This document shows positions 55,085-63,671 of a stretch of 63,671 bases of DNA, one piece after another. The position numbers were made by a program, and so were the translations under genes. The stretch is taken from contig PBEC01000019.1 in the NCBI GenBank assembly GCA_002717515.1, forward strand, positions 1 to 63,671, written 5' to 3'. Source of the stretch: Flavobacteriales bacterium (GTDB lineage Bacteria > Bacteroidota > Bacteroidia > Flavobacteriales_C > GCA-002722245). Below the pieces are notes generated by a model. It made no database searches and was not told the DNA's origin. It was given only the letters and a program-made list of their open reading frames with translations. How positions within the stretch are numbered: position 1 is the stretch's first letter; each line of letters opens with the position of its first letter.

Positions 55085-56391
55085 TCGCTGGTTCGTGTAA
55101 TATCGGCACCTAATTTTCTTAATCGAGTGTCGATGTTTTGATATCCTCGATCAATTTGCTCTATATTATTTATTGTTGATGTCCCGTTCGCCGATAAAGC
55201 AGCTATGAGTAAAGACACGCCTGCCCTGATATCAGGAGAGGTCATTGTGACTCCTCTTAAACGTTGTTGCTTATTATTTCCTATAACAGTAGCTCTGTGA
55301 GGATCACATAGAATAATTTGTGCTCCCATATCAATTAGCTTATCTACAAAGAAAAGTCTTGATTCAAACATTTTCTGATGAATAAGAACTGAGCCTTTTG
55401 CCTGGATTGCTGTTACAAGCATAATGCTTAAAAGATCAGGCGTAAAACCTGGCCAAGGAGCATCTGCAATAGTCATTATTGAACCATCGATGAATTTTTC
55501 TACCTCATATTGTTCCTGAGATGGAATTACTAAATCGTCACCTACAAGTTCCATCTGAATACCTAAACGCCTGAAGGTGTTTGGAATAATACCCAGGTTT
55601 TCATAGGAGACGTCTTTAATAGTAATATTTGATTCTGTCATTGCAGCCATTCCAATGAAAGAACCAATTTCAATCATGTCCGGCAAAATTCTGTGCTCAG
55701 TACCTCCTAAAGAATCAACCCCTTCAATAGTTAAAAGATTTGATCCCACACCAGATATTTTAGCTCCCATTCTATTGAGCATTTTGCACAATTGTTGTAG
55801 ATAAGGTTCACAAGCTGCATTGTAAATTTGAGTTTTTCCCTCAGCAAGAACTGCAGCCATAACTATATTAGCAGTCCCAGTAACTGATGCTTCATCCAAA
55901 AGCATATAGCAACCCTGGAGTTTTGAGGACTCAACTTTATAAAACTTACTTGCAGCTTGATACTCAAAATTTGCACCTAATTTTTGAAAACCAACAAAAT
56001 GAGTATCTACTCTTCTTCGTCCGATTTTATCTCCACCTGGAGCAGGAATGTATCCTTTTCCGAAACGAGCCAACATAGGTCCAACAATCATAATGGAACC
56101 TCTCAAGCTAGAACCTTTTGCTTTAAAATCATCTGATTCCATATAGTCCAGATTAATGTCGTCAGCTTGAAATTCGTAATCAAATTCATTGAGTTTACTT
56201 ACTTTAACGCCCATACTTTTTAGTAGGTCGATTAACTTGTTAACATCAACAATATTAGGTAGGTTCGTAATTGTAACTTTTTTTGGAGTCAACAATACCG
56301 CACATAAAATTTGTAAAGCTTCATTTTTGGCTCCTTGTGGAATAATTTCACCCTCTAATCTATTTCCTCCGTTAATTACAAAACTTTCCAT
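55081..56391 (-). CDS. murA: UDP-N-acetylglucosamine 1-carboxyvinyltransferase
   Basis: A 436-residue MurA, which adds enolpyruvate from PEP to UDP-GlcNAc in the first committed step of peptidoglycan synthesis. The catalytic K22-N23 is seen in GAKNEALQILC. The active-site loop reads PGGDKIGRRRVDTH: aspartate D121 stands where E. coli has C115. This Cys-to-Asp change is known in Mycobacterium and Chlamydia MurA and makes the enzyme insensitive to fosfomycin. The protein is full length. It lies between the DUF4290 gene (1 base) and the TlpA-like gene. Confidence 0.95.
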   Translation of the reverse strand: MESFVINGGNRLEGEIIPQGAKNEALQILCAVLLTPKKVTITNLPNIVDVNKLIDLLKSMGVKVSKLNEFDYEFQADDINLDYMESDDFKAKGSSLRGSIMIVGPMLARFGKGYIPAPGGDKIGRRRVDTHFVGFQKLGANFEYQAASKFYKVESSKLQGCYMLLDEASVTGTANIVMAAVLAEGKTQIYNAACEPYLQQLCKMLNRMGAKISGVGSNLLTIEGVDSLGGTEHRILPDMIEIGSFIGMAAMTESNITIKDVSYENLGIIPNTFRRLGIQMELVGDDLVIPSQEQYEVEKFIDGSIMTIADAPWPGFTPDLLSIMLVTAIQAKGSVLIHQKMFESRLFFVDKLIDMGAQIILCDPHRATVIGNNKQQRLRGVTMTSPDIRAGVSLLIAALSANGTSTINNIEQIDRGYQNIDTRLRKLGADITRTSE

Positions 56392-56392
56392 T

Positions 56393-57028
56393 TTATCTTC
56401 TTTTAAATGATCTTTTTCCTCCTTTTTTATTGTTCGATTGTCTTCGATTACTTCCTTTGTTGTTGGGTGATTTTTTTCCTACTAAAGCGCCAGCGTGTTT
56501 CAAAGATTGATTTTCTGGCATTTTTAATTTTCCGTTCGACAAAGTTTTCAATTGATCAAATATCAATTCGTCGTTGACGCTATCTCTGTTGTATAGGAGA
56601 TAATTTTTTTTCATCATGTTTGCTATGTAGTAAATGAAAGAGTCTCTTTCTTTACCATCTTTCATTTCACATGCTTTGGCTATGAAGCTCTCGATGGACC
56701 TTCCGTAATGACGAAATCTTATTTTATTTTGCGGATAAGTCATTCTCTTTGGAGCTTTTACAAGCTCTTCTTTATCAGGATAGGGGTAGGGAGAGTCAAC
56801 GTCCAATTTAAAATCAGAAATGATAATCATATGATCCCATAAACTTTGAATAAAATCATCGGCCTCCTTGAATTGAGGTTTAACCTGTCCCATGACTTTA
56901 ACAATTGATCGAGCAATGTGATTTCTTTCATCTCTGTCGTTAACTGAAATCGCATGTTCTATCATTTTATGAATATTTCTTCCGTATTCAGGAATCACTA
57001 GAGAAGATCTTGTGGTATTGTAGTCCAT
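56393..57028 (-). CDS. DUF4290 protein with a basic C-terminal tail
   Basis: A 211-residue protein of the Bacteroidota-specific DUF4290 type. The N-terminus YNTTRSSLVIPEYGRNIHKM and PQNKIRFRHYGRSIE are recognisable. No function is known to me. The last ~30 residues are Lys/Arg/Asn/Ser-rich (NNKGSNRRQSNNKKGGKRSF), as in nucleic-acid-binding tails; this is inference. Its place between uvrD and murA suggests a link to DNA or wall metabolism. It ends one base before the murA start. Confidence 0.82.
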   Translation of the reverse strand: MDYNTTRSSLVIPEYGRNIHKMIEHAISVNDRDERNHIARSIVKVMGQVKPQFKEADDFIQSLWDHMIIISDFKLDVDSPYPYPDKEELVKAPKRMTYPQNKIRFRHYGRSIESFIAKACEMKDGKERDSFIYYIANMMKKNYLLYNRDSVNDELIFDQLKTLSNGKLKMPENQSLKHAGALVGKKSPNNKGSNRRQSNNKKGGKRSFKRR

Positions 57029-57053
57029 ATGTTAATTTGTATAAACTTTAAAG

Positions 57054-59336
57054 CTACCCAACTATTTTAAGTTTGGCAAATTTCAAAAGTATTTGTTTTT
57101 GGCCGTGTTTTCCAAACGAAATTACTGCTTTTTTATTTGGTCCAATTCCATCCACTGAAATTACTTTTCCACGACCGAATCTCAGATGTTCAACAGTTTG
57201 ACCTTCTTTAATGACTGGACTCCTTTTTGCTGTCTCAGTTGTATTACTGGTTTGTGTTTGTTTTTCAGCCTTTTCAAGGCTAACAAGCTTTTTGCCAGGG
57301 GGGATTGGTGATCGACTAACAAAAGAGTTGCTTTCTGCCAGGCGAGTTCCCGCATAATTTCGAGGCGGGTTAACCTCTGGCATCTCTATATAATCTAATG
57401 GAATTTCAGATATAAATCTGCTTGGCTCTGCATAGGTGATGTTTCCAAATTTAAATCTGGTTTGAGCATAACTTAAGTATGCAGCTTTTTCAGCTCTTGT
57501 AAGAGCAACATAAAACAGACGTCTTTCTTCTTCAAGTTCTGATCTTGAATTTACAGAAAGTTGAGAAGGAAATAAGTTTTCTTCCATTCCAACGATGAAC
57601 ACATAAGGGAATTCCAACCCTTTGGCACTGTGAATAGTCATTAAAGATATTTTGTTGTAATCGTCCTGATTTTCATTATCTGCATCTGTTAGTAATGCAA
57701 CATCCTCCATAAACTTATCCAAAGTTTTTGATGGGGTGTTGGATGATTCTTCCTGTGCTGAAAATTGTTTCAAACCATTTAAAAGTTCTTGAATGTTTTC
57801 ATATCTTGAAATGCCCTCAGGAGTTTTATCGTCATACAAATCCTTTAATAATCCAGTATGAGAAGCGATGTGTTGACCTAAATCGAAAGCATTTTTTCGA
57901 AAAAGTTCACTTCCGAAACTTAAGATCATAGTGACGAAGTTTTTGATTTTCAATTTAGGGCCATTACCTATTCCTGTTTCATAAGAATCAATATTGGAAA
58001 TAACTTCCCAAATGCTTTTATTGTTTTTGTTAGACGTTAAAATCAATTTGTCAAGAGTTGTCTTTCCAATTCCTCTGGTTGGGTAATTTATTATTCTTTT
58101 CAGAGCTTCTTCATCATTTGGATTAAAGGTCATTCGGTAATAAGAAAGTAAGTCTTTAATTTCTTTTCTCTGATAAAACGATAACCCTCCATATATTTTA
58201 TAAGGTAAGTTCAGTTTTCTCAAAGCCTCTTCCATCGATCTTGATTGTGCATTTGTTCTATATAAAATCGCAAATTGTTGATTTTCCAGTTGTTTTTCCA
58301 ACTTAAGATTTAATATTTTGTTTGCAACAGCTTTACCTTCTTCATTGTCTGTTTTGGTTTTAACCACTTTAATTCTGGAACCTTGATCATTATCAGTCCA
58401 TACATCTTTTTGAAATTGATCTTTGTTTTTGGCTATTACGGCATTTGCCGCAGCAACAATATTTTTGGAAGATCTGTAGTTTTGTTCTAGTTTAAAGGAT
58501 TGAGTATTCGAATAATCCTTTTGAAAGTTTAGAATATTTTCAATGTTTGCGCCTCGAAAAGAATAAATGCTTTGAGCATCATCACCAACTACGCAGATAT
58601 TATTATGAGCTTTTGCAAGCATTTTAACAATAGTATATTGAGCATAATTTGTGTCTTGGTATTCGTCAACAAGAATATACTTAAATAATTGTTGATGTTT
58701 TAATAAAACATCTGGGAATTTTTTGAAAACTTCATAGGTTTTAAAAAGCAAATCATCAAAATCCATGGCACCTGCTTTTAAACATCTTGTTTCATATATA
58801 CTATAAATACGTCTTATTTCAGGTTTCCCCATCCTTTTATCCTCCGATAAAATTGATGCATCGTTAGAATAAGCTGTCGCCGAAATAAGGTTATTTTTTG
58901 CAGCGGATATTCTACTATACACCATGTTTGATTTGTACAATTTATCGTCAAGCCCTAATTCTTTTGTTATTGACTTAATTAAATTTTTGGCATCTTGAGT
59001 GTCGTAAATTGTGAAGTTATATGGATATCCTATTTTTTCGTGTTCATTTCGTAATATTTTTGCAAAAATGGAGTGAAACGTCCCCATCCATAAATTTTTT
59101 GCCTCTGGACCAATTATGCTTTCAATTCTTTCTCGCATTTCTCTTGCTGCCTTATTTGTGAATGTCAAAGCCAGAATATTAAATGAATCTATTCCTTTAT
59201 TGAGAAGATGAGCAACTCTGTATGTGAGCACTCTTGTTTTTCCCGATCCAGCTCCGGCTAATATCATATTGGGCCCCTCAGTTGAGAGAACAGCTTCTTG
59301 TTGAACCGAGTTCAGTTGGTTGATAAAATCTTGCAT
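57054..59336 (-). CDS. UvrD/PcrA-type superfamily 1 DNA helicase
   Basis: A 760-residue SF1A helicase. Motif I is AGAGSGKT (27-34), DEYQDTN is motif II, VVGDDAQSIYSFRGA is motif III/IIIa, and motif V/VI include MTIHSAKGLEF and YVALTRAEK. The C-terminal tail (QTVEHLRFGRGKVISVDGIG) is the PcrA/UvrD RNA-polymerase-binding Tudor-like fold. It unwinds DNA 3'-5' in repair. First gene of uvrD-DUF4290-murA-tlpA. The 240-bp divergent gap to rpsL holds the ribosomal promoter. Confidence 0.95.
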   Translation of the reverse strand: MQDFINQLNSVQQEAVLSTEGPNMILAGAGSGKTRVLTYRVAHLLNKGIDSFNILALTFTNKAAREMRERIESIIGPEAKNLWMGTFHSIFAKILRNEHEKIGYPYNFTIYDTQDAKNLIKSITKELGLDDKLYKSNMVYSRISAAKNNLISATAYSNDASILSEDKRMGKPEIRRIYSIYETRCLKAGAMDFDDLLFKTYEVFKKFPDVLLKHQQLFKYILVDEYQDTNYAQYTIVKMLAKAHNNICVVGDDAQSIYSFRGANIENILNFQKDYSNTQSFKLEQNYRSSKNIVAAANAVIAKNKDQFQKDVWTDNDQGSRIKVVKTKTDNEEGKAVANKILNLKLEKQLENQQFAILYRTNAQSRSMEEALRKLNLPYKIYGGLSFYQRKEIKDLLSYYRMTFNPNDEEALKRIINYPTRGIGKTTLDKLILTSNKNNKSIWEVISNIDSYETGIGNGPKLKIKNFVTMILSFGSELFRKNAFDLGQHIASHTGLLKDLYDDKTPEGISRYENIQELLNGLKQFSAQEESSNTPSKTLDKFMEDVALLTDADNENQDDYNKISLMTIHSAKGLEFPYVFIVGMEENLFPSQLSVNSRSELEEERRLFYVALTRAEKAAYLSYAQTRFKFGNITYAEPSRFISEIPLDYIEMPEVNPPRNYAGTRLAESNSFVSRSPIPPGKKLVSLEKAEKQTQTSNTTETAKRSPVIKEGQTVEHLRFGRGKVISVDGIGPNKKAVISFGKHGQKQILLKFAKLKIVG

Positions 59337-59490
59337 AAATCAAAAATAAATAAAAGAGTTTAGGCTTCGAATTTAACCGATGCGAAAAAAGTTAAAGCTA
59401 CTAAAAAATGCCTCAACCCTTTAATTTGCTGGGCTTTTAACGGTAATAAATATTTATTAGTGAAAAAAAATGGGAAAAATGTTAAACTTG

Positions 59491-59520
59491 TTGAATATTT
59501 AAAAAATCTACGTATCTTTG
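59491..59520 (+). promoter_or_regulatory. Bacteroidota-type promoter of the ribosomal operon
   Basis: TTG (59491-59493; an overlapping TTG is at 59488) lies 19 bases before TATCTTTG (59513-59520), an exact -33/-7 match. Transcription should start near 59527, leaving a leader of about 50 bases. A small GC-rich stem (CCGTCC / GGCGG, about 59521-59539) lies at the transcript start. Confidence 0.8.
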
Positions 59521-59576
59521 CCGTCCCGTTTTTTGGCGGTATTGTGTTTAATTGAAAGTGAATATTTAGAAAAGAT

Positions 59577-59951
59577 ATGCCAACTATTCAACAGTTAATA
59601 AGAAAAGGAAGAGTTAATAAGCCTACTAAAAGCAAGGCGGCAGCTCTTAATTCCTGTCCTCAAAGAAGAGGCGTTTGTACAAGAGTTTATACGACTACTC
59701 CTAAGAAGCCAAACTCTGCAATGAGAAAGGTAGCCAGAGTTAGACTTACCAATGGAATAGAAGTTTCTGCTTACATTCCAGGAGAAGGACACAATCTTCA
59801 AGAGCATTCAATCGTGCTTGTAAGAGGAGGTAGAGTTAAAGATTTACCTGGGGTTAAATATCATATAGTACGTGGTGCACTCGATACAGCGGGTGTTGAA
59901 GGAAGATTACAAAGAAGATCTAAGTACGGAGCAAAGCGTCCTAAGAAATAA
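59577..59951 (+). CDS. rpsL: 30S ribosomal protein S12
   Basis: A 124-residue S12, a decoding-centre protein. The conserved [21 protein letters not shown] core and [20 protein letters not shown] are present. The lysines tied to streptomycin resistance are in their usual unmutated form. First gene of rpsL-rpsG-fusA-rpsJ-rplC-rplD, 19 bases before rpsG. Confidence 0.98.
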   Translation: MPTIQQLIRKGRVNKPTKSKAAALNSCPQRRGVCTRVYTTTPKKPNSAMRKVARVRLTNGIEVSAYIPGEGHNLQEHSIVLVRGGRVKDLPGVKYHIVRGALDTAGVEGRLQRRSKYGAKRPKK

Positions 59952-59970
59952 TTAAAAGTATTTTACTGAA

Positions 59971-60444
59971 ATGAGAAAAAGTAGTGCAAAAGAAAGATTA
60001 GTTTTACCCGATCCTAAATTTGGAGACACGGTAGTTACTAAGTTCGTAAACAACTTAATGTTAGACGGTAAAAAATCTATCGCTTTCAATATTTTCTATG
60101 ATGCTATTGATGCAGTTGCGGGTAAGATAGAAGAAGAGGAAAATGCATTGGAAGTTTTCAAAAAAGCTTTGAGTAATGTTACGCCTGGTGTTGAAGTAAG
60201 ATCGAAAAGAGTGGGAGGCGCTACTTTTCAAATACCAGTTCCAATTCGTGAAAATAGAAAACAATCTATGGGAATGAAGTGGTTGATTGGTTACGCTAGA
60301 AAAAGAAATGAAAAATCAATGGCTCAGAAGTTAGCGGCAGAAATTATAGCTGCTTCTAAAGAGGAAGGAGCTGCGTTTAAGAAAAAGGAAGATACTCATA
60401 GAATGGCAGAAGCTAACAAAGCTTTCGCTCATTTTAGGGTTTAA
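59971..60444 (+). CDS. rpsG: 30S ribosomal protein S7
   Basis: A 157-residue S7, the assembly starter of the 30S head. [21 protein letters not shown] and the [17 protein letters not shown] segment are typical. Length and order after rpsL are as expected. 31 bases before fusA. Confidence 0.98.
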   Translation: MRKSSAKERLVLPDPKFGDTVVTKFVNNLMLDGKKSIAFNIFYDAIDAVAGKIEEEENALEVFKKALSNVTPGVEVRSKRVGGATFQIPVPIRENRKQSMGMKWLIGYARKRNEKSMAQKLAAEIIAASKEEGAAFKKKEDTHRMAEANKAFAHFRV

Positions 60445-60475
60445 TAATATTAACAAAGAATTAAAGACAGTCAAG

Positions 60476-62584
60476 ATGGCGGCTAAGAGAGATCTTAAAT
60501 ACACAAGAAACATTGGTATCGCAGCACACATTGATGCTGGAAAAACGACTACTACAGAGCGTATATTATACTACTCGGGTGTGTCTCATAAAATTGGAGA
60601 GGTTCACGATGGTGGCGCAACAATGGATTGGATGGAACAAGAGCAAGAAAGAGGTATCACTATTACCTCCGCTGCTACTACTGTTTTTTGGCCATATAGA
60701 GGTGATAAATACCAAGTAAATATCATTGATACACCTGGTCACGTTGACTTTACTGTTGAGGTTAATAGATCATTAAGAGTACTTGATGGTCTTGTTTTCT
60801 TGTTTTCGGCTGTAGATGGTGTAGAGCCCCAGTCCGAAACAAACTGGAGATTGGCCGATAATTATAATGTTTCTCGAATTGGTTTCGTTAATAAGATGGA
60901 CCGTCAGGGTGCGGATTTCTTAAACGTGTGCAAGCAAGTTGAGGAAATGTTAGGGTCAAAGGCCGTACCATTACAGCTTCCTATTGGAGCTGAGGACGAT
61001 TTTAAAGGTGTTGTCGACTTAATCAACAACAGAGGTATTGTTTGGAATGAAAACGATATGGGAATGACTTTCGAAGAAGTTCCAATTCCTGATGATATGG
61101 CTGCTGAAGTTGAAGAATACAGAGAAAAGTTGTTAGAAGCTATTGCTGAATACGATGATAATTTGATGGAGAAATTCTTTGACGATCCTGAAACTATTAC
61201 AGAAAGAGAGGTTTTGGATGCATTAAGAGGAGCTACATTGGATGCAAAATTCGTTCCAATGATGTGTGGTTCTGCATTTAAGAATAAAGGTGTTCAGGCA
61301 ATGCTGGATGTGGTTATGGAAATTTTACCATCTCCTTTAGATCAGGAAGCAATTGAGGGAACAAACCCTAAAACTGAAGAGCCAGCATCAAGAAAGCCTT
61401 CCGGAGATGAACCGTTCTCCGCATTAGCCTTTAAAATAGCTACCGATCCATTTGTAGGTCGTCTATGTTTTACCAGAGCATATTCTGGTACTTTACCTTC
61501 AGGTTCTTATGTATTGAATACGAGAACAATGAAGAAAGAAAGAATTTCAAGAATCTTCCAGATGCATGCAAACTCTCAAAATCAAATTGATGAGCTTCAT
61601 GCTGGAGATATTGCAGCTCTTGTTGGTTTTAAAGATATCAGAACAGGAGATACTTTATGCTCTGAAAATTCACCAATCGTTTTGGAATCCATGGATTTTC
61701 CTGATCCAGTAATTGGAGTTGCAATCGAACCTAAATCTCAGGCTGATGTTGATAAATTAGGGTTGGCTTTGAGTAAATTAGCTGAGGAAGATCCTACATT
61801 CCAAGTGAAGACAGATGAAAATTCAGGTCAGACTATTATCTCAGGAATGGGTGAGTTGCACTTGGACATCATAATAGATCGATTGAAGAGAGAATTTAAG
61901 GTTGAGTGTAATCAAGGTGCTCCTCAAGTAAATTATAAAGAGACCATTACTAATCCTGTACAACATAGAGAAGTTTACAAAAAACAATCTGGTGGTCGTG
62001 GAAAGTTTGCAGATATTCAAATTACTATTGGTCCAAGAGAGGACGAAAAAGAAGGTTTGGAGTTTGTTAATGAAGTAAAGGGAGGTAATATACCTAAAGA
62101 ATTTATTCCTTCTGTTGAAAAAGGATTTAAAGAGGCTATGGATGCTGGTGTTTTAGCAGGTTTTACTGTTGATTCACTTAAGGTTACTTTGCATGATGGT
62201 TCTTACCATCAAGTTGATTCGGATCAATTATCTTTCGAAGTTGCAGCAAAAATGGCTTTCAAAAATGCTTGTCCTCAGGCAAATCCAATTTTATTAGAAC
62301 CAATGATGAAATTGGAAGTTATCACTCCGGAAGAAAATATGGGGGATGTTGTTGCCGATTTGAACAAAAGGAGAGGTTTAATGGAAGGTATGGATGATAA
62401 AAACGGGGCTAAAGTGGTAAAAGCTAAAGTTCCATTATCAGAAATGTTTGGATATGTAACTGCTTTAAGAACAATAACTTCAGGAAGAGCGACTTCGACT
62501 ATGGAATTCAGCCATTTTGCAGAAGCTCCACAAGCCGTTGCTAAAGAGGTTATTGCAAAAGCTAAAGGACAAGTTGAAGCTTAA
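60476..62584 (+). CDS. fusA: translation elongation factor G
   Basis: A 702-residue EF-G, the GTPase that drives ribosome translocation. G1 is AHIDAGKT (18-25), G2 region [13 protein letters not shown]3 DTPGHVDFT and G4 NKMD. The C-terminal domain IV/V ([20 protein letters not shown]) is complete. tuf is not between fusA and rpsJ. Confidence 0.98.
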   Translation: MAAKRDLKYTRNIGIAAHIDAGKTTTTERILYYSGVSHKIGEVHDGGATMDWMEQEQERGITITSAATTVFWPYRGDKYQVNIIDTPGHVDFTVEVNRSLRVLDGLVFLFSAVDGVEPQSETNWRLADNYNVSRIGFVNKMDRQGADFLNVCKQVEEMLGSKAVPLQLPIGAEDDFKGVVDLINNRGIVWNENDMGMTFEEVPIPDDMAAEVEEYREKLLEAIAEYDDNLMEKFFDDPETITEREVLDALRGATLDAKFVPMMCGSAFKNKGVQAMLDVVMEILPSPLDQEAIEGTNPKTEEPASRKPSGDEPFSALAFKIATDPFVGRLCFTRAYSGTLPSGSYVLNTRTMKKERISRIFQMHANSQNQIDELHAGDIAALVGFKDIRTGDTLCSENSPIVLESMDFPDPVIGVAIEPKSQADVDKLGLALSKLAEEDPTFQVKTDENSGQTIISGMGELHLDIIIDRLKREFKVECNQGAPQVNYKETITNPVQHREVYKKQSGGRGKFADIQITIGPREDEKEGLEFVNEVKGGNIPKEFIPSVEKGFKEAMDAGVLAGFTVDSLKVTLHDGSYHQVDSDQLSFEVAAKMAFKNACPQANPILLEPMMKLEVITPEENMGDVVADLNKRRGLMEGMDDKNGAKVVKAKVPLSEMFGYVTALRTITSGRATSTMEFSHFAEAPQAVAKEVIAKAKGQVEA

Positions 62585-62613
62585 TAAATTATAGAGATTA
62601 AGGTACATTAATT

Positions 62614-62919
62614 ATGAGCCAGAAAATAAGAATAAAATTAAAGTCATTTGACCACAACTTAGTTGATAAATCAGCTGAGAAAATTGTGAAAACTGTAAAA
62701 TCTACAGGCGCTGTTGTAAGTGGACCTATTCCATTACCAACAAATAAGAGAATCTTTACGGTTTTAAGGTCAACACACGTTAACAAAAAGGCAAGAGAGC
62801 AATTCCAAGTAAGTTCTTATAAGCGATTAATGGATATCTATAGTTCTTCTTCAAAGACTGTTGACGCATTGATGAAATTAGAATTGCCTTCAGGAGTTGA
62901 AGTAGAGATAAAAGTATAG
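62614..62919 (+). CDS. rpsJ: 30S ribosomal protein S10
   Basis: A 101-residue S10. [15 protein letters not shown] at the start, [22 protein letters not shown] and the final [11 protein letters not shown] are conserved. It follows fusA directly (29 bases), joining the str and S10 operons. Confidence 0.98.
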   Translation: MSQKIRIKLKSFDHNLVDKSAEKIVKTVKSTGAVVSGPIPLPTNKRIFTVLRSTHVNKKAREQFQVSSYKRLMDIYSSSSKTVDALMKLELPSGVEVEIKV

Positions 62920-62960
62920 TAAATAATAATTGATAAGATAACCCAAAAAACTGTTATTCG

Positions 62961-63578
62961 ATGTCAGGATTGATAGGAAAAAAAGTAGGTATGACTAGCA
63001 TGTACGATGAGAATGGTAAAAATATTCCTTGTACGGTTATTCAGGCTGGACCATGTGTTGTTACTCAAATTAAAACTGAGGAAACAGATGGGTATAATGC
63101 GCTTCAGTTAGCGTATGATGAAAAAACAGAAAAAAATATTTCAGCACCTTTAAAAGGTCATTTCAAAAAGGCTGGAGTATCACCAAGAGCTAAATTGGTT
63201 GAATTTCAAGGTTTCCAAGAAGAAAAGGCTCTTGGAGATGAAATCACAGTGGATCTTTTTGCTGAAGGTGAATTTGTTGATGTTGTTGGAACTTCAAAAG
63301 GGAAGGGATTTCAAGGTGTTGTAAAAAGACATGGTTTTGCTGGTGTTGGAGGTCAAACTCATGGTCAGCATAACAGATTAAGAGCTCCTGGTTCTATTGG
63401 TGGTGCTTCCACTCCTTCAAAGGTTTTCAAAGGAATGAGAATGGCCGGAAGAATGGGTGGAGACACTGTTAAGACACAAAATTTGAAAGTTTTGAAAGTT
63501 TTGACGGATAAAAATTTAATTGTTGTTTCAGGTAATATCGCTGGGTCAAAGGGATCTTACGTTTTAATTGAGAAATAA
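62961..63578 (+). CDS. rplC: 50S ribosomal protein L3
   Basis: A 205-residue L3, an early 23S-binding protein near the peptidyl-transferase centre. [17 protein letters not shown] at the start and the [22 protein letters not shown] and GRMGGDTV segments are typical. rplD begins two bases after its stop. Confidence 0.98.
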   Translation: MSGLIGKKVGMTSMYDENGKNIPCTVIQAGPCVVTQIKTEETDGYNALQLAYDEKTEKNISAPLKGHFKKAGVSPRAKLVEFQGFQEEKALGDEITVDLFAEGEFVDVVGTSKGKGFQGVVKRHGFAGVGGQTHGQHNRLRAPGSIGGASTPSKVFKGMRMAGRMGGDTVKTQNLKVLKVLTDKNLIVVSGNIAGSKGSYVLIEK

Positions 63579-63579
63579 G

Positions 63580-63671
63580 ATGGAGTTAGCAGTATTAGAT
63601 AAAACAGGAAAAGACACTGGAAGAAAAGTTACTCTAAGTGATTCAGTATTTGGTATTGAACCAAATGAGCA
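63580..63671 (+). CDS. rplD: 50S ribosomal protein L4, N-terminal part (runs off window)
   Basis: An open frame starting ATG at 63580, one base after the rplC stop codon, continues to the right edge (30 codons). The start [20 protein letters not shown] resembles bacterial L4, and the order rplC-rplD is universal in the S10 operon. Only the first part is present because of the window edge. Confidence 0.85.
   Translation, partial: MELAVLDKTGKDTGRKVTLSDSVFGIEPNE

Overview
The window is chromosomal DNA of a Bacteroidota bacterium, most likely a marine member of the Flavobacteriales. The evidence is low G+C, type IX secretion (T9SS) genes and cargo with C-terminal sorting domains, a PorV/PorU-like pair, a Bacteroidota-type putative porin, a DUF4290 protein beside murA, -7 promoter elements of the TAnnTTTG type, and almost no Shine-Dalgarno signals. 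Species cannot be named from the sequence alone. No gene-free stretch reaches 300 bases. I see no insertion sequence, integrase, prophage or CRISPR array, and all recognised genes look intact.

Layout. 1-594: end of an rRNA operon (23S 3' part, 5S, terminator). 620-8400: recQ (-); then kdsD-tatC-lptB (+), an envelope operon; then pssA-MBOAT-SGNH (-), a lipid and acyl-transfer operon with a perfect 21-bp hairpin over the pssA/MBOAT junction. 8541-14746: PorV-family protein and a 1713-residue C25 (PorU2-like) protease, translationally coupled. 14754-18788 (-): cobalamin adenosyltransferase, putative porin and SulP anion transporter. 19052-24475: giant PKD-repeat T9SS cargo with dockerin-like and cohesin-like parts. 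24548-26514 (-): MBL hydrolase and hemL. 26589-31163 (+): a TolB-like/surface-antigen fusion and a T9SS cargo protein. 31179-36543: mutS, a SpoU methyltransferase, an OmpA-family protein and folK.

36617-42258 (+): sppA, a GH3-family protein, a small propeller-like protein, deoxynucleoside kinase and an SPFH protein. 42295-46474: MerR regulator and M23 peptidase (-), then alaS (+). 46637-46760: tRNA-Leu(TAA) with a clear promoter and terminator. 46800-47882 (-): a bacterial nitric oxide synthase oxygenase, the most surprising gene here. 48092-52512 (-): an ABC exporter pair, Ppx/GppA phosphatase and an NtrC-type regulator without a DNA-binding domain, in one overlapping operon. 52669-59336 (-): grpE-dnaJ, then uvrD-DUF4290-murA-thioredoxin-like lipoprotein. 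59513-63671 (+): the str/S10 ribosomal operon (rpsL, rpsG, fusA, rpsJ, rplC, start of rplD) behind a textbook Bacteroidota promoter.

Themes. Much of the window builds or decorates the envelope: Kdo precursor, LPS export ATPase, phosphatidylserine, peptidoglycan, OmpA and a porin. Several proteins belong to type IX secretion. The main items for follow-up are the NOS gene and its upstream inverted repeat, the pssA/MBOAT hairpin, the PKD/dockerin/cohesin cargo, the degenerate protease-propeller-barrel fusion, and the DNA-binding-domain-less sigma-54 activator.
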